From the NCBI GenBank assembly GCA_020430245.1, contig JAGQKG010000003.1, positions 1 through 41,677 on the forward strand: a stretch of DNA of 41,677 nt, in the 5' to 3' direction. Positions 1-8,953 of the stretch are shown piece after piece. The notes beneath the pieces were generated by a model. That model was not told the origin of the DNA and did no database searches. It was given only the letters and a program-made list of their open reading frames with translations. Source of the stretch: Nitrospira sp. Its GTDB lineage: Bacteria > Nitrospirota > Nitrospiria > Nitrospirales > UBA8639. A program made the translations under genes and the position numbers. Positions within the stretch are counted from its first letter, which is position 1. Every line of letters begins with the position of its first letter.

Positions 1-5
1 AGACA

Positions 6-1187
6 TTGCTTGAACAGGTGGAAACTCAGCAGAGAGGACCGGTTCGGATCTCTGCCGTCGTTCTTAGCGAATCGGAAAGCGAAGAGGTGTTTGGAAGTTC
101 CTTGCAGGACAAAAACATACAACCCCTTTGGCTGAAGATCCATAATCTGTCTGGGGAAGAACTAGTCCTCCAGCTTTTGAGTATCGACCCGGACTACTTC
201 GCCCCTTCGGAAGCGGCCTGGCTCAGCCGGGGGTTCGGTGAAAGAGGCATGACGGACAAGATGCGGTATTTCTATGAACAACACCTTCCGCTATTCATTC
301 CGGCCAATGTCACCACGACCGGTTTTGTGTTTACGAATCTGGATCCAGGGGTCAAGGCATTTGCCGTACAACTGCTCGGCGACAAGAAAATCTATAATTT
401 CGATTTTGTCCTTCCCGTGGTCGGTTTTCAGGCAGATTTCATGAAGCAGGACCAGGCGAATCTGTACAGGCCTGACCAAATTCAATCGCTCAATCTCGAT
501 GAGCTACGTGACTACCTGACCAACCTGCCCTGCTGTGTGTTGGGCGGCGATCAAGAGACGGACGGAGATCCGCTTAATCTGGTGATCGTTGGCCAGGGGC
601 GCCATGGGGTCGTCACGCTGGTTCAGAGGGGGTGGGACCTGACGGAAACCCTTAGTACGGGTACGGCCTGGCGGACCGCCCTATCCTCGATTTTCGGCAG
701 TCGGTATCGCACATCGCCATTGTCCCCGCTCTATCTGTTCGGTCGGTCACAGGATGCGTCATTTCAGAAAGCCCGGGAAACTGTGGATGAACGCAATCAT
801 CTGCGCCTCTGGCGGGCTCCGGTGACCTATCAAGGGGTTCCAGTATGGGTCGGTCAGATTAGTCGAGACATCGGAGTCAAATTGTCCGGGAAGACGGTGG
901 TGACACACAAAATCGATCCAGTTATCGATGAGGCACGAACATATATCGGATTGGACCTTCTGGCCTCACAGTACTTAGGGCAAGTCGGCTATGTGAAGGG
1001 AGTAGGGATTTCGAATAGGGCTGAACCACGCTACAACTACACTGAGGATCCGTATTATACCGACGGACTTCGTGTCGTCCTGTTTCTCAGTGAGGCACCA
1101 GTGGCCTATGACGAAATCAATTGGCTGGATTGGGAGCGCCCCCCGGGCAGACAGTCTCTCCCAGAGCCGGAGATCGAAAGACACTAG
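6..1187 (+). CDS. LssY C-terminal domain protein, possibly 5'-truncated
   Basis: The 393-residue product matches what I know of the LssY C-terminal domain: an N-terminal beta-rich half (about residues 1-150) that may sit at the membrane surface, then the LssY core with VIVGQGRHG near residue 194, the segment LYLFGRSQDASFQKARETVD near 245, and VWVGQISRDIG near 280. The family often occurs next to membrane phosphatases, but its biochemical role is not established. The first usable codon is a TTG at position 6, and the frame stays open to the window edge, so the true start and a lipoprotein signal probably lie upstream. The gene ends well before the converging GAP-family gene. The 220 bases that follow hold no gene I can support. 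Confidence 0.7.
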   Translation: MLEQVETQQRGPVRISAVVLSESESEEVFGSSLQDKNIQPLWLKIHNLSGEELVLQLLSIDPDYFAPSEAAWLSRGFGERGMTDKMRYFYEQHLPLFIPANVTTTGFVFTNLDPGVKAFAVQLLGDKKIYNFDFVLPVVGFQADFMKQDQANLYRPDQIQSLNLDELRDYLTNLPCCVLGGDQETDGDPLNLVIVGQGRHGVVTLVQRGWDLTETLSTGTAWRTALSSIFGSRYRTSPLSPLYLFGRSQDASFQKARETVDERNHLRLWRAPVTYQGVPVWVGQISRDIGVKLSGKTVVTHKIDPVIDEARTYIGLDLLASQYLGQVGYVKGVGISNRAEPRYNYTEDPYYTDGLRVVLFLSEAPVAYDEINWLDWERPPGRQSLPEPEIERH

Positions 1188-1406
1188 TTTACTTGAGCCT
1201 TCCCTCCAAGTTCTCCTAACCGCCGGGTGACCCGTTTTGGTGAAGATTTTCTTGAACACAAGTTCGCTTGTCTTGAACTTTCGCTTGAGCTCTTTTGCCT
1301 CTTGGTTATTGTTGAATTCAACCTACAGAGATTTGGTTAAGACGGACCTCACATATTTTTTTGAAAGCCCCTCTAATTCACCGTCAAATCATTTGTTCTG
1401 CTGAAG

Positions 1407-2080
1407 TCAATTGGTGACCATACCCATACCTCGTACCAGAATGAGTCCTCCAAAGATAACCAGGATCACCGCCAGAACAGTCTGGTTGTTCCGGAACAGC
1501 CAGACTTTCCAACTTTCGAAAAGGGTCTTGGCCTTCTCCTGCGAAACAACGTATGGAATCATCGGAATCACGATTGGGCTGCTTGCGATCATGATGAATA
1601 CCGCATACGCAAAAAATTGCTGGCCAAGATTTGCAGTCTGGAGATCAATCGATGCTGCTCCCGCCGCCGATAGAATTACGTTCTTGGGGTTGATCACGAC
1701 CAGAAGAAAGCCGGTCAGTAGAAATTTTCTGGGGGAAAAATTGTCTAAATCCGAAAGGAACTTCGGGGGCTCGATGACTTCGTCGGGACGGGGACGCCAG
1801 AGCCACTGCCTGATGGCGAAAAACAGCAAAAGAATACCGACCCCGATACGGAGATAGCCCGCAGCGGCTGTGGGCTTCCCCCCTTCACTTTGGCTGACTG
1901 GAATCATAAAAGTGATGACTCCTATCATCAAGAGCCCAAGCATCCAACCAAAAAAAATGACGCAGCATTGGTCTTTGCCTTGCCTGTCATGAAAATCAAG
2001 ACGATGACTGCGATTAGCATGGGGCTCAGCGCAACGCCCACGGACATCGGGAACGATTCGGCAATTGCTTTGAGGATCAT
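1407..2080 (-). pseudogene. GAP-family (LysE-like) membrane protein, frameshifted
   Basis: The protein resembles GAP/Sap-type inner-membrane proteins of about 220 residues with six helices. The start at 2080 gives an N-terminus MILKAIAESFPMSVGVALSP, typical of the family, which runs through a first helix and then stops soon after an A8 tract at 1950-1957 (T8 on the coding strand). The rest of the protein (GWMLGLLMIGVITF onward, 178 residues, including the NPKN motif in FLLVVINPKNVIL) continues in another frame. One additional T would join the halves as SFFFGWMLGL. This is either a real inactivating frameshift, slippage at the homopolymer, or an assembly error. The substrate is unknown; family members have been linked to glycopeptidolipid export in mycobacteria. 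Confidence 0.75.
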
Positions 2081-2170
2081 GAACCTTCTCCCTTACGGCA
2101 ATGATCGTTCAAACAACTGGGTTATGTGACCAGTAATAGGGAAACCGATGTTTTGTACCATGTCAATCGT

Positions 2171-3394
2171 TCAACACGCCTGGAGCGCTTTGGCCAAATG
2201 ATAGGAATTCAGCACCCCATAATGATCGGAAGCAGGGAGTCCGTCGCTGCCGAGCTGTCGGCCGAACAAAGTCTGATGAAGACAAGTTTCCATAAAGAAC
2301 GAATCCACAAAAATATAATCAATGCGTTTGGGACGGCGCATGTCTTTTTGATAGACATCCAACAGTTCCTGCTGGCTAGGTGAAGAACCTTTTGCAATTG
2401 ATGTCTGCAAAATCTTCGGTATGATGGGTTCGTCCCCATCATAGATGAGATCATTGGCGACAGGGTCGAGAGTGAAGAGGTCACCTTGGTGATGGGATAA
2501 TTCATGGGTGTCCCTGAAGCCCGACCGGACGACCTTTTGATACTCTCGGGAATTGGGTTCAAAGTTGAAATCTCCAGCCAGTACCACCCCTTCATACTGA
2601 CCTGTCCGCCGGAGTTGTTGTAAAGCCGCACTCAGGATAGCTAAGCCTTCCTTTCGTTTGGTCACGGGTTCCTTAATTTTTTTCTTGATGGCCTTATAAT
2701 CAAGGAGTTCTTCCTGGGCATGCACCTCCTTTAATTTCGATAAAAATTCGAGGCTGCTTTCCAGACCGGAATGCTTATGGACGTTCACCACCAGGTATTT
2801 GTTTTGAGTGCCTGGCCAGGTAATTTCTCCGATAAGGGCATATCGAAGTTCTTCCAGTTGAAAGCCTCTGATACTTCGACACATCCCGAAGGTGCCAAGA
2901 ATTTTCACGGCTTCGATTTTTTTCAGGTTGAGGTAGGGTTTAGCCAGAATGACTAAGCCGTTGTTGAGGTCAGGCATCAGCGCCACCGATTGACTGGCAC
3001 GAAGCCCACAGGCATCTACCTGATGGATTTCAGTATACTCAAAGCCAACCTGCTGTAACGCTTTGATAAACCGAGTAGCCTGTTTTGGGAGGGGATTGAC
3101 TTCCTGAAGAAAAATCAGATCGGGTGCTTCCTCGGCTATTTGACGGATTTGGAGATTGAATCGGGCTTCATGTTGATCCGGTGTTTCCTCCAGACGGACC
3201 CAATAGGGACCGACGTGTAAGCCATGCCAAATGTTATAGGTAAGAATTTTGAAGGTGGTCGGCTGGTACGAGGCGTCGAACTCTTCCTCAAAAAATGCAG
3301 ATTCCAAGCCGGCGCACCCTCCAGCCCCTACTGCCCATCCTAGAGCTGCCATGAGTAGGAGAGGACCCCCAAAAAGATTTTTTTTATGGGACAT
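2171..3394 (-). CDS. Endonuclease/exonuclease/phosphatase-fold lipoprotein
   Basis: The 407-residue protein starts with a lipoprotein signal: a basic N-terminus, a hydrophobic core and the lipobox AGGC around residue 27, so it is probably anchored in the envelope. The mature part carries the EEP (DNase I-like) fold signatures in order: LTYNIWHGLH, DLIFLQEVN (metal-binding Glu), VVLAGDFNFEPNS (catalytic Asp and Asn), RIDYIFVDS and the terminal ASDHYGVL (catalytic Asp-His). The family covers metal-dependent phosphodiesterases and phosphatases that act on nucleic acids, phosphoinositides or sphingomyelin. An exported location argues for a phospholipid or extracellular DNA substrate, but the sequence does not decide this. 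It is a single gene with no operon partner. Confidence 0.85.
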   Translation of the reverse strand: MSHKKNLFGGPLLLMAALGWAVGAGGCAGLESAFFEEEFDASYQPTTFKILTYNIWHGLHVGPYWVRLEETPDQHEARFNLQIRQIAEEAPDLIFLQEVNPLPKQATRFIKALQQVGFEYTEIHQVDACGLRASQSVALMPDLNNGLVILAKPYLNLKKIEAVKILGTFGMCRSIRGFQLEELRYALIGEITWPGTQNKYLVVNVHKHSGLESSLEFLSKLKEVHAQEELLDYKAIKKKIKEPVTKRKEGLAILSAALQQLRRTGQYEGVVLAGDFNFEPNSREYQKVVRSGFRDTHELSHHQGDLFTLDPVANDLIYDGDEPIIPKILQTSIAKGSSPSQQELLDVYQKDMRRPKRIDYIFVDSFFMETCLHQTLFGRQLGSDGLPASDHYGVLNSYHLAKALQAC

Positions 3395-3464
3395 TGGGGC
3401 TATTCCGGAATTCTCAAGACATATCTGGTTGAGTGTTGTGATACAACGGTTCTCCTATTTTTCA

Positions 3465-3760
3465 ACTTTTCGCTGAATTGGGGCCTCAGTCAATACCTGC
3501 CGCTTGATAAGGCCCACTCGCTCATTCTGGAAGTGGGCGCGATGGGCTATTCGCAATGGCAGGTGGAGAAAGACTCAGGCTCCGACGTCAATAAACGTTT
3601 TAATTCAAAAGACCAGATTCATGCTGCCGGCGAACAAATTGGGTTGCTCTATACCCCCTGGAACGCGTTTATTCAGTTTCATGGGCTACAGGAATTTGGA
3701 GCTGAAGCCAGGTTTGAAGGTCAGTAGTTTACGCTGAGCCTGGGCAAAAAGTTTTTTTAA
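3465..3760 (+). pseudogene. C-terminal fragment of an outer-membrane transporter (MetA-pathway/SphA-like)
   Basis: The reading frame from about 3465 gives SLNWGLSQYLPLDKAHSLILEVG and ends with beta-barrel strands (GLLYTPWNAFIQFHG, then EARFEG). An in-frame TAG at 3725-3727 interrupts it, after which the same frame continues as FTLSLGKKFF and stops at 3760. A terminal Phe and alternating hydrophobic residues are typical of an outer-membrane barrel end. The fragment is only about 95 residues, whereas the phenol-degradation MetA/SphA-like family usually has 250-300, and no N-terminal part or signal peptide is visible. I read it as a decayed remnant. The family assignment is tentative. Confidence 0.5.
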
Positions 3761-3836
3761 AATTACCAGGAGCACTGTTATCTGAAATCTCAGATTACCA
3801 CGGAGCTTTTTGTCTACCTTCTGCAGGATTTCCTCC

Positions 3837-4415
3837 TCACTGTGGCTTGTTCAGTTCTTCATCTTTCCAGTATTTTGTTCCCTGAATCGTGGCCTGCAGA
3901 GCCAGCCCGCTTTCGGTAATCTGATACAGTTTGACTCCGGGAGCCACATCGATCGCACCTGCGGCTGCGCCGCCCTTTTCTCCCGCTTTCGCCGCCGCAT
4001 CAGCCTGACCGCCAGCCTGCCAACCGCTTTCGACAAAGCGGTCAAACGCCTCACGCGTCGTAAAGATAAATACTCCTCGAAAATCCTTCACGCCAAGCCC
4101 GATGCCGACGCCTGCCGAAAACATCTTCATGTAGGTTTCTTTCCCTGTCTCATTGTCATGAGCAATTCCCCACCCATTGCCTGTAGACAGAAGCAGGAGG
4201 TTCACACCGGTATTGCTGAATGCGGCGTACCCAACAGCGCTATCCATATAGGTTTTGGCTTGGGGTTCGATGGCATGAAGTTTCATGAGGGTTTCCTGTG
4301 CCATGTCGCGAACGGCTTGGCGTTTTTCATCTGGGCTGGCCCCTTTAGGCCCACCACATGCGGTCAGCAAGAAGACTGGCACCACAAGACACATGAACAA
4401 CAAGACATTCTTCAT
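3837..4415 (-). CDS. SYLF/Ysc84-domain lipoprotein
   Basis: The 192-residue protein has a lipoprotein signal ending in LLTAC, so it is probably lipid-anchored. The mature part follows the SYLF (Ysc84-like) pattern: a helical region (about 30-60), AVGYAAFSNTGVNLLLLSTGNGWGI, then KMFSAGVGIGLGVKDFRGVFIFTTREAFDRF, followed by an Ala/Gly-rich segment and a final strand region. In eukaryotes the domain binds phosphoinositides; bacterial versions are exported proteins of unknown function. A ribosome site AAAAGGAGAAAC precedes the ATG at a suitable distance. It is a single gene, convergent with the porin fragment. Confidence 0.85.
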   Translation of the reverse strand: MKNVLLFMCLVVPVFLLTACGGPKGASPDEKRQAVRDMAQETLMKLHAIEPQAKTYMDSAVGYAAFSNTGVNLLLLSTGNGWGIAHDNETGKETYMKMFSAGVGIGLGVKDFRGVFIFTTREAFDRFVESGWQAGGQADAAAKAGEKGGAAAGAIDVAPGVKLYQITESGLALQATIQGTKYWKDEELNKPQ

Positions 4416-4845
4416 CGGAGTTTCTCCTTTTTATAAGAGGAAATTTGCTGGAAGGCGCTCCTCACACCTATGTAAGGGAATTCCGTGCGGTTCTTATGTA
4501 TGAATGATGGGTAAGAATAAAATCCTTGATATTTTTTTGCAAGAAAATTGTAGGATATAGTTGGGATGTCTTTGTGTGTATGCTTTCCTGGAGCTTCTCC
4601 TCGCTCGAGGATCGGTGGTAGTGGATTTGTTCCGGGTTGAAGTCATCATTGTTATTTTTCATGTGAGAAAATGGGAAACCATGCTTTCTGGAAGGAATCT
4701 GGACCATGCATTGAACCGGTTACACGGGAATCATCCTCCTCTTGGTAGCGGTGGTGAGCATCCCATCCTCATTGTCTTCCGTTCCTCGAACCGAAGGAGA
4801 ATCCGAGTTGGCCAAGGAATCACAAAATCCAATCGCAGATTTCGT

Positions 4846-4917
4846 AAGGGTACCCTTTCAAAACAACATGAATTTCGGATTGGAGCCCAGCCACCGAATG
4901 CAAAAAAGGTTCATGAC
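4846..4917. repeat. Dispersed repeat, copy A
   Basis: A block of roughly 65 bases around the core TTTCAAAACAACAT and GGATTGGAGCC recurs at about 33580-33650 at roughly 80 percent identity by hand alignment. Copy A abuts the 3' end of the IS1595-type transposase relic, so it may be the element's end or a neighbouring relic. The rest of 4416-4845 shows no gene I can support. Confidence 0.5.
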
Positions 4918-5360
4918 TAGTTAAGGGGATGTTTGCGAAAGATCTTGAGTAATAATTGGTAAAGGTTTTGTCCCCGATGATTCAATCGAAACTCGCATTC
5001 TTTCAGATGCACATTGAAGGATCCTTTGTTGATCCCGCGAAAACGGACGAGACGGGATTTCGCATGACCCCAGAATCCTTCAATCCCGTTCACAGGCACA
5101 CGACCTCGGCCCACTTCATCGTTGCCGTAATCGACGCGGAGCTGTTGGCCAAATCCCACATCGCCTCAACTGTTATAGCCTCACCACCCATCCGAATAGA
5201 TCACACTATCCCATGCCACCTTCCCTCGAATAATCGCTTGCAGCGTGGGTTTTCGACAATCCGGGACCAGTTCCGTATAGACCTATCCATTGCGTTGGAA
5301 AATCCCAAGGACGCTCGTCTTACCGTGAAATCCTGACTTTTCGACCGGGCTTCGCGAGTC
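4917..5360 (-). pseudogene. IS1595-family transposase relic
   Basis: Translating the minus strand in a single frame gives GKTSVLGIFQRNG-stop-VYTELVPDCRKPTLQAIIRG, then KVAWDSVIYSDGW-stop-GYNS-stop-GDVGF, then VDYGNDEVGRGRVPVNGIEGFWGHAK and KECEFRLNHRGQNLYQLL, ending in KIFRKHPLN. These are hallmarks of the ISXO2-like DDE domain of IS1595-type transposases (YSDGW with the second Asp, the HVNGIEGFWG-like block, and the LKECEFRFNHR block). At least three in-frame stops are present and the N-terminal zinc-ribbon half is missing, so the element is dead. I did not find clear terminal inverted repeats. The following 5361-5752 holds nothing I recognise. Confidence 0.85.
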
Positions 5361-5752
5361 ACGTCACAAACACCGACCATCTCCAACAAAACACAAGCAA
5401 CAACCTCTCAAAAAACATTGTTCCACTTTACCATCTGGACTTTTTCCTTCTTTTAATTTTGAATCCTAAGACACAAATGGTCATCCTGGCCAGGTAGACA
5501 ATAGGTATCCTCCTTGTAAAAAGGGATTGAACGCTTCAGGCCTTTTGGGCTTATCCCTACAAACCGGGGACAACCAGAGTGGCACTTCGAGTCTTCTTTG
5601 GGGTAATATTTTCCAATTTCCATTTAAATTTTTCATCGGTTCTATCACCCGGGCAGCCACCTCAACGCTCCCAAATTCGTCACTCACACCCTTGGATGCT
5701 CAACACCAACGAGGTGTAAGAATCAGCGCATTTTCACGGACGCAACACGCTT

Positions 5753-6373
5753 ATGAGGAATTGGAGCAGAGGAATATTTTTAGGCCATCTCACCTCACTG
5801 GAACGGCTCAATGGCCTCACTGACGGTGTGTATGCCATTGTGATCACTCTTCTGATGCTGGATCTGAAGGTGCCTGAAACCCCGGGACTATCCACAGGAC
5901 AGCTTCTTACCGACCTACGGGAGCAGATCCCAAATTTTGCTGCCTGGATACTCAGTTTTTACATGGCGGCGTTTCTTTGGATGAGAAATTTTTGGATTCT
6001 CAAGCATCTCCAGAAATGCGATGAAAAGACATTCTGGTTGAACTTTGTTCACCTGATGTTTGTATCCCTTCTCCCCTACGCGGCTTCATTGCTCGGACAT
6101 TATGAAGAAGATTCCATTGCCGTCATGCTTTTCTCTGCAATTCTTGGTCTGGCCAGCTTTTCCTTACTTATCCTCCACCGATATGTGGCCGCCAAACGCG
6201 AATGGCATCTGGAGGGTGCCCCCAGGCTATGGACAAACCCAAACTTGTGGGCCATGTACCCCGCCCCACTTTTCGCGGTGGGTTCTATTCTCATCTCCTT
6301 CAATAGCGTCAATGGCGCGATTGCCTTCTGGTTTCTCGCCCCCCTTTGGACACGTCTTTTCTCGCAGAAATAA
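5753..6373 (+). CDS. TMEM175-like (DUF1211) membrane protein
   Basis: The 206-residue protein has about six hydrophobic helices. Its first helix contains LTDGVYAIVITLLMLDL, the equivalent of the FSDGVFAIAITLL signature that lines the pore in TMEM175-type potassium channels. Bacterial members form tetrameric, leaky K+-selective channels, and that is the best guess here. The ATG at 5753 gives a short N-terminus (MRNWSRGIFLG) ahead of helix 1 but has no strong ribosome site. The product ends in the inner membrane with a short basic tail. The following lipoprotein gene begins 44 bases downstream, so the two may be cotranscribed. Confidence 0.8.
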   Translation: MRNWSRGIFLGHLTSLERLNGLTDGVYAIVITLLMLDLKVPETPGLSTGQLLTDLREQIPNFAAWILSFYMAAFLWMRNFWILKHLQKCDEKTFWLNFVHLMFVSLLPYAASLLGHYEEDSIAVMLFSAILGLASFSLLILHRYVAAKREWHLEGAPRLWTNPNLWAMYPAPLFAVGSILISFNSVNGAIAFWFLAPLWTRLFSQK

Positions 6374-6417
6374 TTGGCCCCGGAAGTAGAACCGCGCCAC
6401 TACTCAGAAAAACCATC

Positions 6418-6855
6418 ATGAGGACATATCGACAAGGGAGACCACCACTAAGCCGATGGTGGTTGGTTTTGAACCTGTTGTGGCCTGTCGGACTGTTTGC
6501 CTGTACCTCACAGGACCTCGTATTGAAAGGGTGGTGGATCAGTACAGACATTACACATCCATCGCCTTTCTTTTCCGAGACTCTGACTGATGACAAGTCC
6601 AAATCTATCACCCTCTCTTTTGACGAGGCAGGAGGATTCGAGTGGCGCGACCGGAAAGAGGTTTGCCACGTTGGAGTCTATCTTGTCCAAGATCACACTC
6701 TGGTTCTGACTGACCCGCACGGTGAAACCATCATCCTCGGGTACACCTTCGAGGAAGATCAACTCCGACTGAAGAGTCCGGATGGTTTTATATTTGATTT
6801 TCGAAAAGTACCGCCCCAGGCCGATGCGGCAGGTGCCAATCCCTGCAATCAATAG
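6418..6855 (+). CDS. Small lipoprotein, unknown function
   Basis: Starting at the ATG at 6418 gives 145 residues with a basic N-terminus, a hydrophobic stretch LVLNLLWPVGLFAC and a lipobox Cys at about residue 26. The mature part is predicted beta-rich (GWWISTDI, SITLSFDEAGGFEWRD, HTLVLTDPHGETIILGYTF, QLRLKSPDGFIFDFRKV), like small extracytoplasmic lipocalin-like or META-like proteins, but I cannot name the family. The longer frame from a TTG at 6346 overlaps the previous gene and would spoil the signal peptide. The EF-hand gene begins 13 bases downstream, which suggests one transcript. Confidence 0.6.
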   Translation: MRTYRQGRPPLSRWWLVLNLLWPVGLFACTSQDLVLKGWWISTDITHPSPFFSETLTDDKSKSITLSFDEAGGFEWRDRKEVCHVGVYLVQDHTLVLTDPHGETIILGYTFEEDQLRLKSPDGFIFDFRKVPPQADAAGANPCNQ

Positions 6856-6868
6856 AAAGGAGGAACCG

Positions 6869-7207
6869 ATGGGAGCCGAAGAAGAGGAGTTGAAAAGCAA
6901 AATTCGTCGGCTGGTCAAAGAACGGTTTGACGGTGACTTTCGTAAAGGGTTCGACCACTACGGTAAAATCGATGAAGAGGATGCAAAGATCGGCTCGTCC
7001 GCGTTGGAACAACTCTTAACGGATGCCAAGGTAGGAAATTTTCTGACCCGAGCACTATGGGTGGAAGGCGTCCTGAAGGTACTCGACAAGGATAAGGACG
7101 GTGCCATTTCCTGGGACGAGTTCGAATCGATTCTTGAGGACGGCCCCCAAATCAAGGACGAAACGGGCAAGGAGCCGGAAGATGATATCCCATCCCGTGA
7201 CAAGTAG
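6869..7207 (+). CDS. EF-hand protein
   Basis: The 112-residue acidic, soluble protein has one canonical EF-hand loop at residues 73-84 (D73-K-D75-K-D77-G-A-I-S81-W-D-E84), with all Ca2+ ligand positions filled including the bidentate Glu at position 12. A degenerate first half (residues 21-45) could be a broken partner hand. It lacks an export signal, so it is probably a cytoplasmic Ca2+ sensor or buffer. The ATG at 6869 is chosen because AAAGGAGG lies five bases upstream; the frame open further upstream overlaps the lipoprotein gene. A CorA-type gene converges on it. Confidence 0.75.
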   Translation: MGAEEEELKSKIRRLVKERFDGDFRKGFDHYGKIDEEDAKIGSSALEQLLTDAKVGNFLTRALWVEGVLKVLDKDKDGAISWDEFESILEDGPQIKDETGKEPEDDIPSRDK

Positions 7208-7278
7208 GGTTGGCTACTGGGAAGGTAAAAGTTTCGGTGCCGCTTTTCCAAAAGATCGACAAGGAGCGAGGAGATCCT

Positions 7279-8241
7279 CTACTCAAACCAGCCCCGCACA
7301 TAGAAAAATATTCCCAATCCCCCACCAAGCAAGACCATGAGAGCAAGGATAATGAAATAGCCATAGGAGGTCTGCAGTTCGGGCATATTTGTGAAATTCA
7401 TGCCGTAAATACCGGCAATAAGAGTGAGTGGCATAAAAATGGCGGAAATCACCGTCAGGATTCGAAGACGATTATTCGTGCTATTCTGCAGCGACAAATT
7501 GTAGTGTTGGAATAATCCCTGTAGCCGTCCCTCCAAACGTTCCAGCCAACGCTGCAATTGCGTTAATTCGTTCATCGCCTCTTTAAAATACAATCGTACC
7601 TCACTTAATTCCAATAGAGGGGATTTCAACGTAAGTAAGCCTCCCATGAGAATGAGACGATCTTCCGTCGTTGATTGAAGACGGCTAACTTGATTGGTCA
7701 GATTCTGAATTTCATTCAGAACCTCAGTGTTGAAACACTGGTCCAAATTATTTGACAATTTCGCAATCATTTGGCGAGTTTGCTGATACAATTCGATATC
7801 ACGATTAATACCCAATAACAGGACATGGAGAAGAAGATCGGTCATGGTGGTGGTTCCAATTCCACCGAACCGGTCGATCCTTGCGAGAATCTGTTCCGGG
7901 GGCAAGTACATTCCATGATGAAGAGTAATGAGGGTTTCTCTCACACAGATCATCGAAATATAGGGATCCTTAAAATCGTGTATGGCCGGGCGTGGAAATC
8001 GAAGAAATAAGGCGTGTGAAAAGGTTTCAACCCAGACACCTCCGGCTTGGGATTCGATCTTATCCAGCAGAGCAGTATCCAGATTCAGGGGTGCAAGAAC
8101 CTCACGCAGCCCTTTGGTAAAGTCTGGGTAATCCACATCGAATAAACGAACGATCCCATCCTCCAGCCATGATGCCGTAGGTCTTTCCTCGGTGCGTTGA
8201 AGCAAACCCTTCTCTTGTAGCCGGAAGCAATGGATCTGCAT
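7279..8241 (-). CDS. CorA-family divalent cation transporter
   Basis: The 320-residue protein has the CorA/ZntB architecture: a cytoplasmic alpha/beta N-terminal domain (residues 1-130), a long helical stalk (about 130-255) and two C-terminal membrane helices. The signature GMN is present in LTLIAGIYGMNFTNMPEL at the end of the first membrane helix, followed by a helix ending in FFYVRGWFE. The family forms pentamers that move Mg2+, Co2+, Ni2+ or, for ZntB types, Zn2+; the sequence does not tell which. Length is normal for the family. The downstream end converges on the EF-hand gene. No cotranscribed partner is visible, and 8242-8490 upstream holds no gene I can support. Confidence 0.9.
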   Translation of the reverse strand: MQIHCFRLQEKGLLQRTEERPTASWLEDGIVRLFDVDYPDFTKGLREVLAPLNLDTALLDKIESQAGGVWVETFSHALFLRFPRPAIHDFKDPYISMICVRETLITLHHGMYLPPEQILARIDRFGGIGTTTMTDLLLHVLLLGINRDIELYQQTRQMIAKLSNNLDQCFNTEVLNEIQNLTNQVSRLQSTTEDRLILMGGLLTLKSPLLELSEVRLYFKEAMNELTQLQRWLERLEGRLQGLFQHYNLSLQNSTNNRLRILTVISAIFMPLTLIAGIYGMNFTNMPELQTSYGYFIILALMVLLGGGLGIFFYVRGWFE

Positions 8242-8490
8242 TGAGAGGATCTTCCGAAGCTGATTGTTCTTACCAAAGATCTTGGAAGTCCAGGATCACG
8301 GTGAAGGTCATATCGTTCAGAGCAGCATATATCACAATGACGGAAGTTTTTGTTTGACCACACTGCCCATAACCGGAAGCAGGTTTGTCAGTAGAATTTC
8401 AAAATGGTTCGGTAAGTTTTTTTGAGGGCGACCATAAAAGACTCCCTCCCCGTTTACCCGGCATGAGGATGCCATCCGACTGAATCTGGC

Positions 8491-8904
8491 CTACCCCAAA
8501 AAAGCTAAGAGAACAAGAGGCGCGAAAATCAATCCCAATGCCCACTTCAGGCAGAGATTTTCCTCCTCGAGTTCGACAAGACGTTCCGATAATTGGTCGG
8601 TTGTCGGAAGCATCTCAGTGTGTAATTGAGGCGCTGGTGCAGGCTGCCCTTGGGAGCCCTTGGATTTCGGTTGAGGCCGGTCATCCTGTGAAACTAGACG
8701 GAGCCGTGTCGCCTGTTGTTCGTCATAATGAACGCGACCCGGCCAGGAAAACCTATTGGCAGAATTGTGTGCATTTTTCGGTTTTACCTCTTCAGGAAGC
8801 GCCGATTGTCCTCGACCTGTAGGTTGATCAGATATCGCAGCCCCCAATGAATTCGGAATGATCTCATCCAGTGGATTTGTCCCGATCGTGCTTCGTTTGG
8901 TCAT
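8491..8904 (-). CDS. Small ParA-partner candidate with C-terminal membrane anchor
   Basis: The 137-residue product starts MTKRSTIGTNPLDEIIPNS, a short basic segment with a conserved-looking TIGTNPLD motif. It continues as a Pro/Gln-rich, low-complexity linker (about 30-95), then a short coiled-coil-like helix LSERLVELEEENLCL and a single hydrophobic helix at the C-terminus (about 119-136). It lies 49 bases downstream of parA on the same strand. ParA-type ATPases are usually stimulated by a basic N-terminal peptide of their partner, so the basic N-terminus fits a ParB/McdB-like adaptor that is tail-anchored. That role is inference; I do not recognise a named family. Confidence 0.6.
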   Translation of the reverse strand: MTKRSTIGTNPLDEIIPNSLGAAISDQPTGRGQSALPEEVKPKNAHNSANRFSWPGRVHYDEQQATRLRLVSQDDRPQPKSKGSQGQPAPAPQLHTEMLPTTDQLSERLVELEEENLCLKWALGLIFAPLVLLAFLG

Positions 8905-8953
8905 AAACCAAGTCTCCTTTGCGAAAAAGAGTAAATGCTTTTCCCTCTCCCCC

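Noticed and set aside
7250-7278. Imperfect inverted repeat between the EF-hand and CorA genes
   Set aside because: The stem is only five base pairs and lacks a T-tract on either strand, so it is not a convincing terminator.
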